In this document: in pieces, positions 48,726 through 49,791 of the stretch | How positions within the stretch are numbered: position 1 is the first letter of the stretch | Layout of the letters: every line of letters starts with the position of its first letter | Source of the DNA: a virus | Length of the DNA stretch: 49,791 nucleotides | IMG/VR virus record: IMGVR_UViG_3300050821_015283 | Location: 1 to 49,791 of that record | Strand: one strand, 5' to 3' | Notes under the pieces: model-generated | Told to the model about the DNA's origin: nothing | The model's database searches: none | Seen by the model: the letters and a program-made list of their open reading frames with translations, nothing else | Made by a program: the position numbers and the translations under genes

Positions 48726-49142
48726 TTATTCCTGTTCTTTTTTCAGTTTGATAAATAATTCTTTAGCAGATTTCGCCCATATTCTCCTGAAAGTGTTTGG
48801 TGTACCATTATAAGGAATATTGTGTTCATCCTGATCTGATATGTATACCTCCCTTACGATTTGATAAGTACTCTCAACTGTCCTTTTGTATTCAGCGAAA
48901 GGATTCCCATTTAATCTTATTTCTTTATTTATTACGTCGGTGTAAATAACAAGAAAATCACCATTTATTTGATCGAAGTAGGATATTGCATCGTCCCAAT
49001 GGGGACAACGATCTATCCTAAAAAATCTCCATTCTGGACATTTTTCATCTTTGTTAATTAAAATTTCATCTATAATTTCGTTTTTATCGAATTCTTTATC
49101 CAATAATAACTTTTTCTTGGTCATTTCTCCAAATAAGCTCAT
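48726..49142 (-). CDS. Hypothetical protein
   Basis: 138 residues starting MSLFGEMTKKKLLLDKEFDK. Alternating acidic helices and strands with two Cys (KDEKCPEWRFFRIDRCPHWD) in a C-x15-C arrangement, ending in a basic amphipathic helix (IWAKSAKELFIKLKKEQE). ATGA overlap with the upstream gene. No family recognised. Confidence 0.6.
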   Translation of the reverse strand: MSLFGEMTKKKLLLDKEFDKNEIIDEILINKDEKCPEWRFFRIDRCPHWDDAISYFDQINGDFLVIYTDVINKEIRLNGNPFAEYKRTVESTYQIVREVYISDQDEHNIPYNGTPNTFRRIWAKSAKELFIKLKKEQE

Positions 49143-49348
49143 GTAATTAATCTTTCTTTGGAAGGAAGAGCTCCTTCACTAATAAAATCAAAATTCATAT
49201 CGGCCAATAGAAAAACATCTTGTAATTCTTTGGTTAACGTCTGATCTTCTGTATATTCCTGTTTAATGTTTCCTACCTTGAAATTAAATTCATAGGCCAT
49301 TTTCAAGCATTCTAGTCTATATTTTATCTCTTCTTCATGATTTATCAT
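49139..49348 (-). CDS. Hypothetical helical protein
   Basis: 69 residues, MINHEEEIKYRLECLKMAYE; amphipathic helix followed by an acidic region. The start region GGAGGACAAATAAATG is identical to that of the junction-spanning gene (start 230). Overlaps the Gly-repeat gene's end by 14 bases. Function unknown. Confidence 0.6.
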   Translation of the reverse strand: MINHEEEIKYRLECLKMAYEFNFKVGNIKQEYTEDQTLTKELQDVFLLADMNFDFISEGALPSKERLIT

Positions 49349-49583
49349 TTATTTGTCCTCCCTCACCATATCCATCTTTATTTCCGGAAGTAGATGCGAG
49401 TCCGCCACCATCTCCTTTGCCGTTCCCAAAACCACCGTTCCCACGTCCCAAAAAGGTTCCTGATTTTAAAAATTCTCCGTAACCACACGCAGAGTTAATA
49501 CCGAAACCTTCTCCATTACCATATCCATCTTCATCACCTTTTCCAGATCCGAAACCTGTTCCTTCGAAATAGTCCATTGTCAT
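49335..49583 (-). CDS. Gly-x-Gly repeat protein, MTMDYFEG start
   Basis: 82 residues: MTMDYFEGTGFGSGKGDEDG, YGNGEGFGINSACGYG, FLGRGNGGFGNGKGDGGGLA. Lysine and phenylalanine replace many tyrosines, a different flavour of the family. ATGA overlap couples it to the junction-spanning gene. Confidence 0.6.
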   Translation of the reverse strand: MTMDYFEGTGFGSGKGDEDGYGNGEGFGINSACGYGEFLKSGTFLGRGNGGFGNGKGDGGGLASTSGNKDGYGEGGQINDKS

Positions 49584-49791
49584 TTATCATTTTCCACTAT
49601 CTCATATCGTACAACTACAGGTTCAATTATCTCCCGAATTTCAATAACATTAAATTTAGTATCTCTATTAAGATAAGAAACTACGTCTCTGTGAGGCAAA
49701 TTAACTTTAAACCAACGCTTGGATGATTTTAAGTGTTCTATCTGAGACATGGCCATCTCAATGGTTGGATATGTATTGATATTAATTGGCA
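49580..49791 (-). CDS. Hypothetical protein, C-terminal part (same gene as 1-230)
   Basis: The frame ends with TGA at 49580-49582 and is open to the right edge. The right-edge bases repeat the left end, so this is the 3' part of the gene starting at 230. The unique extension beyond the repeat encodes HRDVVSYLNRDTKFNVIEIR and EIIEPVVVRYEIVENDK, a beta-rich end. Function unknown. Confidence 0.8.
   Translation of the reverse strand, partial: PININTYPTIEMAMSQIEHLKSSKRWFKVNLPHRDVVSYLNRDTKFNVIEIREIIEPVVVRYEIVENDK
49695..49791. repeat. Right copy of 97-bp terminal direct repeat
   Basis: Exact copy of positions 1-97. See the left copy for what it implies; closing the circle removes it and leaves 49,694 unique bases. 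Confidence 0.97.

Noticed and set aside
1-49791. Prophage with integrase and att site
   Set aside because: No tyrosine or serine recombinase was recognised; tRNA-Gln is complete and lies in the origin region, so it is not taken as an attachment site.

Overview
The window is very probably the complete, AT-rich genome of a tailed double-stranded DNA phage with a short-tail (podovirus-like) morphology. The last 97 bases repeat the first 97 exactly. A gene cut at the left edge continues in frame at the right edge, so the molecule closes to a circle of 49,694 unique bases (assembly overlap or a real terminal repeat). The podovirus reading rests on a P22-portal-like portal, T7/P22-type adaptor and stabilisation proteins, Ala/Gly-rich internal virion proteins, and no tape measure, sheath or tail-tube genes. 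The host cannot be named. Signal-peptide style and virion protein types fit a Gram-negative bacterium. No integrase, DNA polymerase, RNA polymerase or recognisable endolysin was found.

Layout. (1) A long minus-strand early operon runs from about 7.4 kb leftward through position 1 and on, across the circle junction, to 48.2 kb. It holds SSB, an ERF-type annealing protein, a DUF1064-type nuclease, an HTH regulator, a DUF6948 protein, several Gly-x-Gly repeat proteins and many small unknown proteins. Several of these were found only by hand, including 24-36 residue membrane peptides. (2) A replication block on the plus strand (7.7-9.1 kb) holds a winged-helix initiator with two long palindromic repeats inside its coding region. 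Two related inverted copies lie downstream around a tRNA-Gln gene, making a candidate origin. (3) At 9.2-10.2 kb a promoter, a strongly folding leader and one exported Cys-rich protein form a small locus. (4) A second minus operon (12.4-10.2 kb) carries small paralogues. (5) A plus operon (12.6-19.4 kb) runs from the terminase small subunit through tandem small paralogues to the terminase large subunit. It is followed by a strong promoter with a short structured RNA, two Gly-x-Gly repeat proteins and a lipoprotein-like membrane protein. (6) A minus block (25.3-19.5 kb) encodes a GroES-like co-chaperonin, scaffold, portal and a basic His/Gly protein. (7) Divergent from it, the plus operon 25.5-48.2 kb encodes decoration protein, major capsid, fibre/decoration repeats, adaptors, a beta-propeller fibre, stabilisation protein and internal virion proteins.

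The most unusual features are: the dispersed Gly-x-Gly (GYGDG-like) protein family, with eight genes plus one fragment at three loci on both strands; near-identical start/stop overlap cassettes reused between otherwise different small genes; the iteron cluster in and beside the initiator gene; two candidate structured RNAs; a tRNA-like fold at a convergent gene boundary; and a 16-repeat YVTN propeller in a tail fibre. Functional calls come from recognising family signatures by eye; no database search was run.
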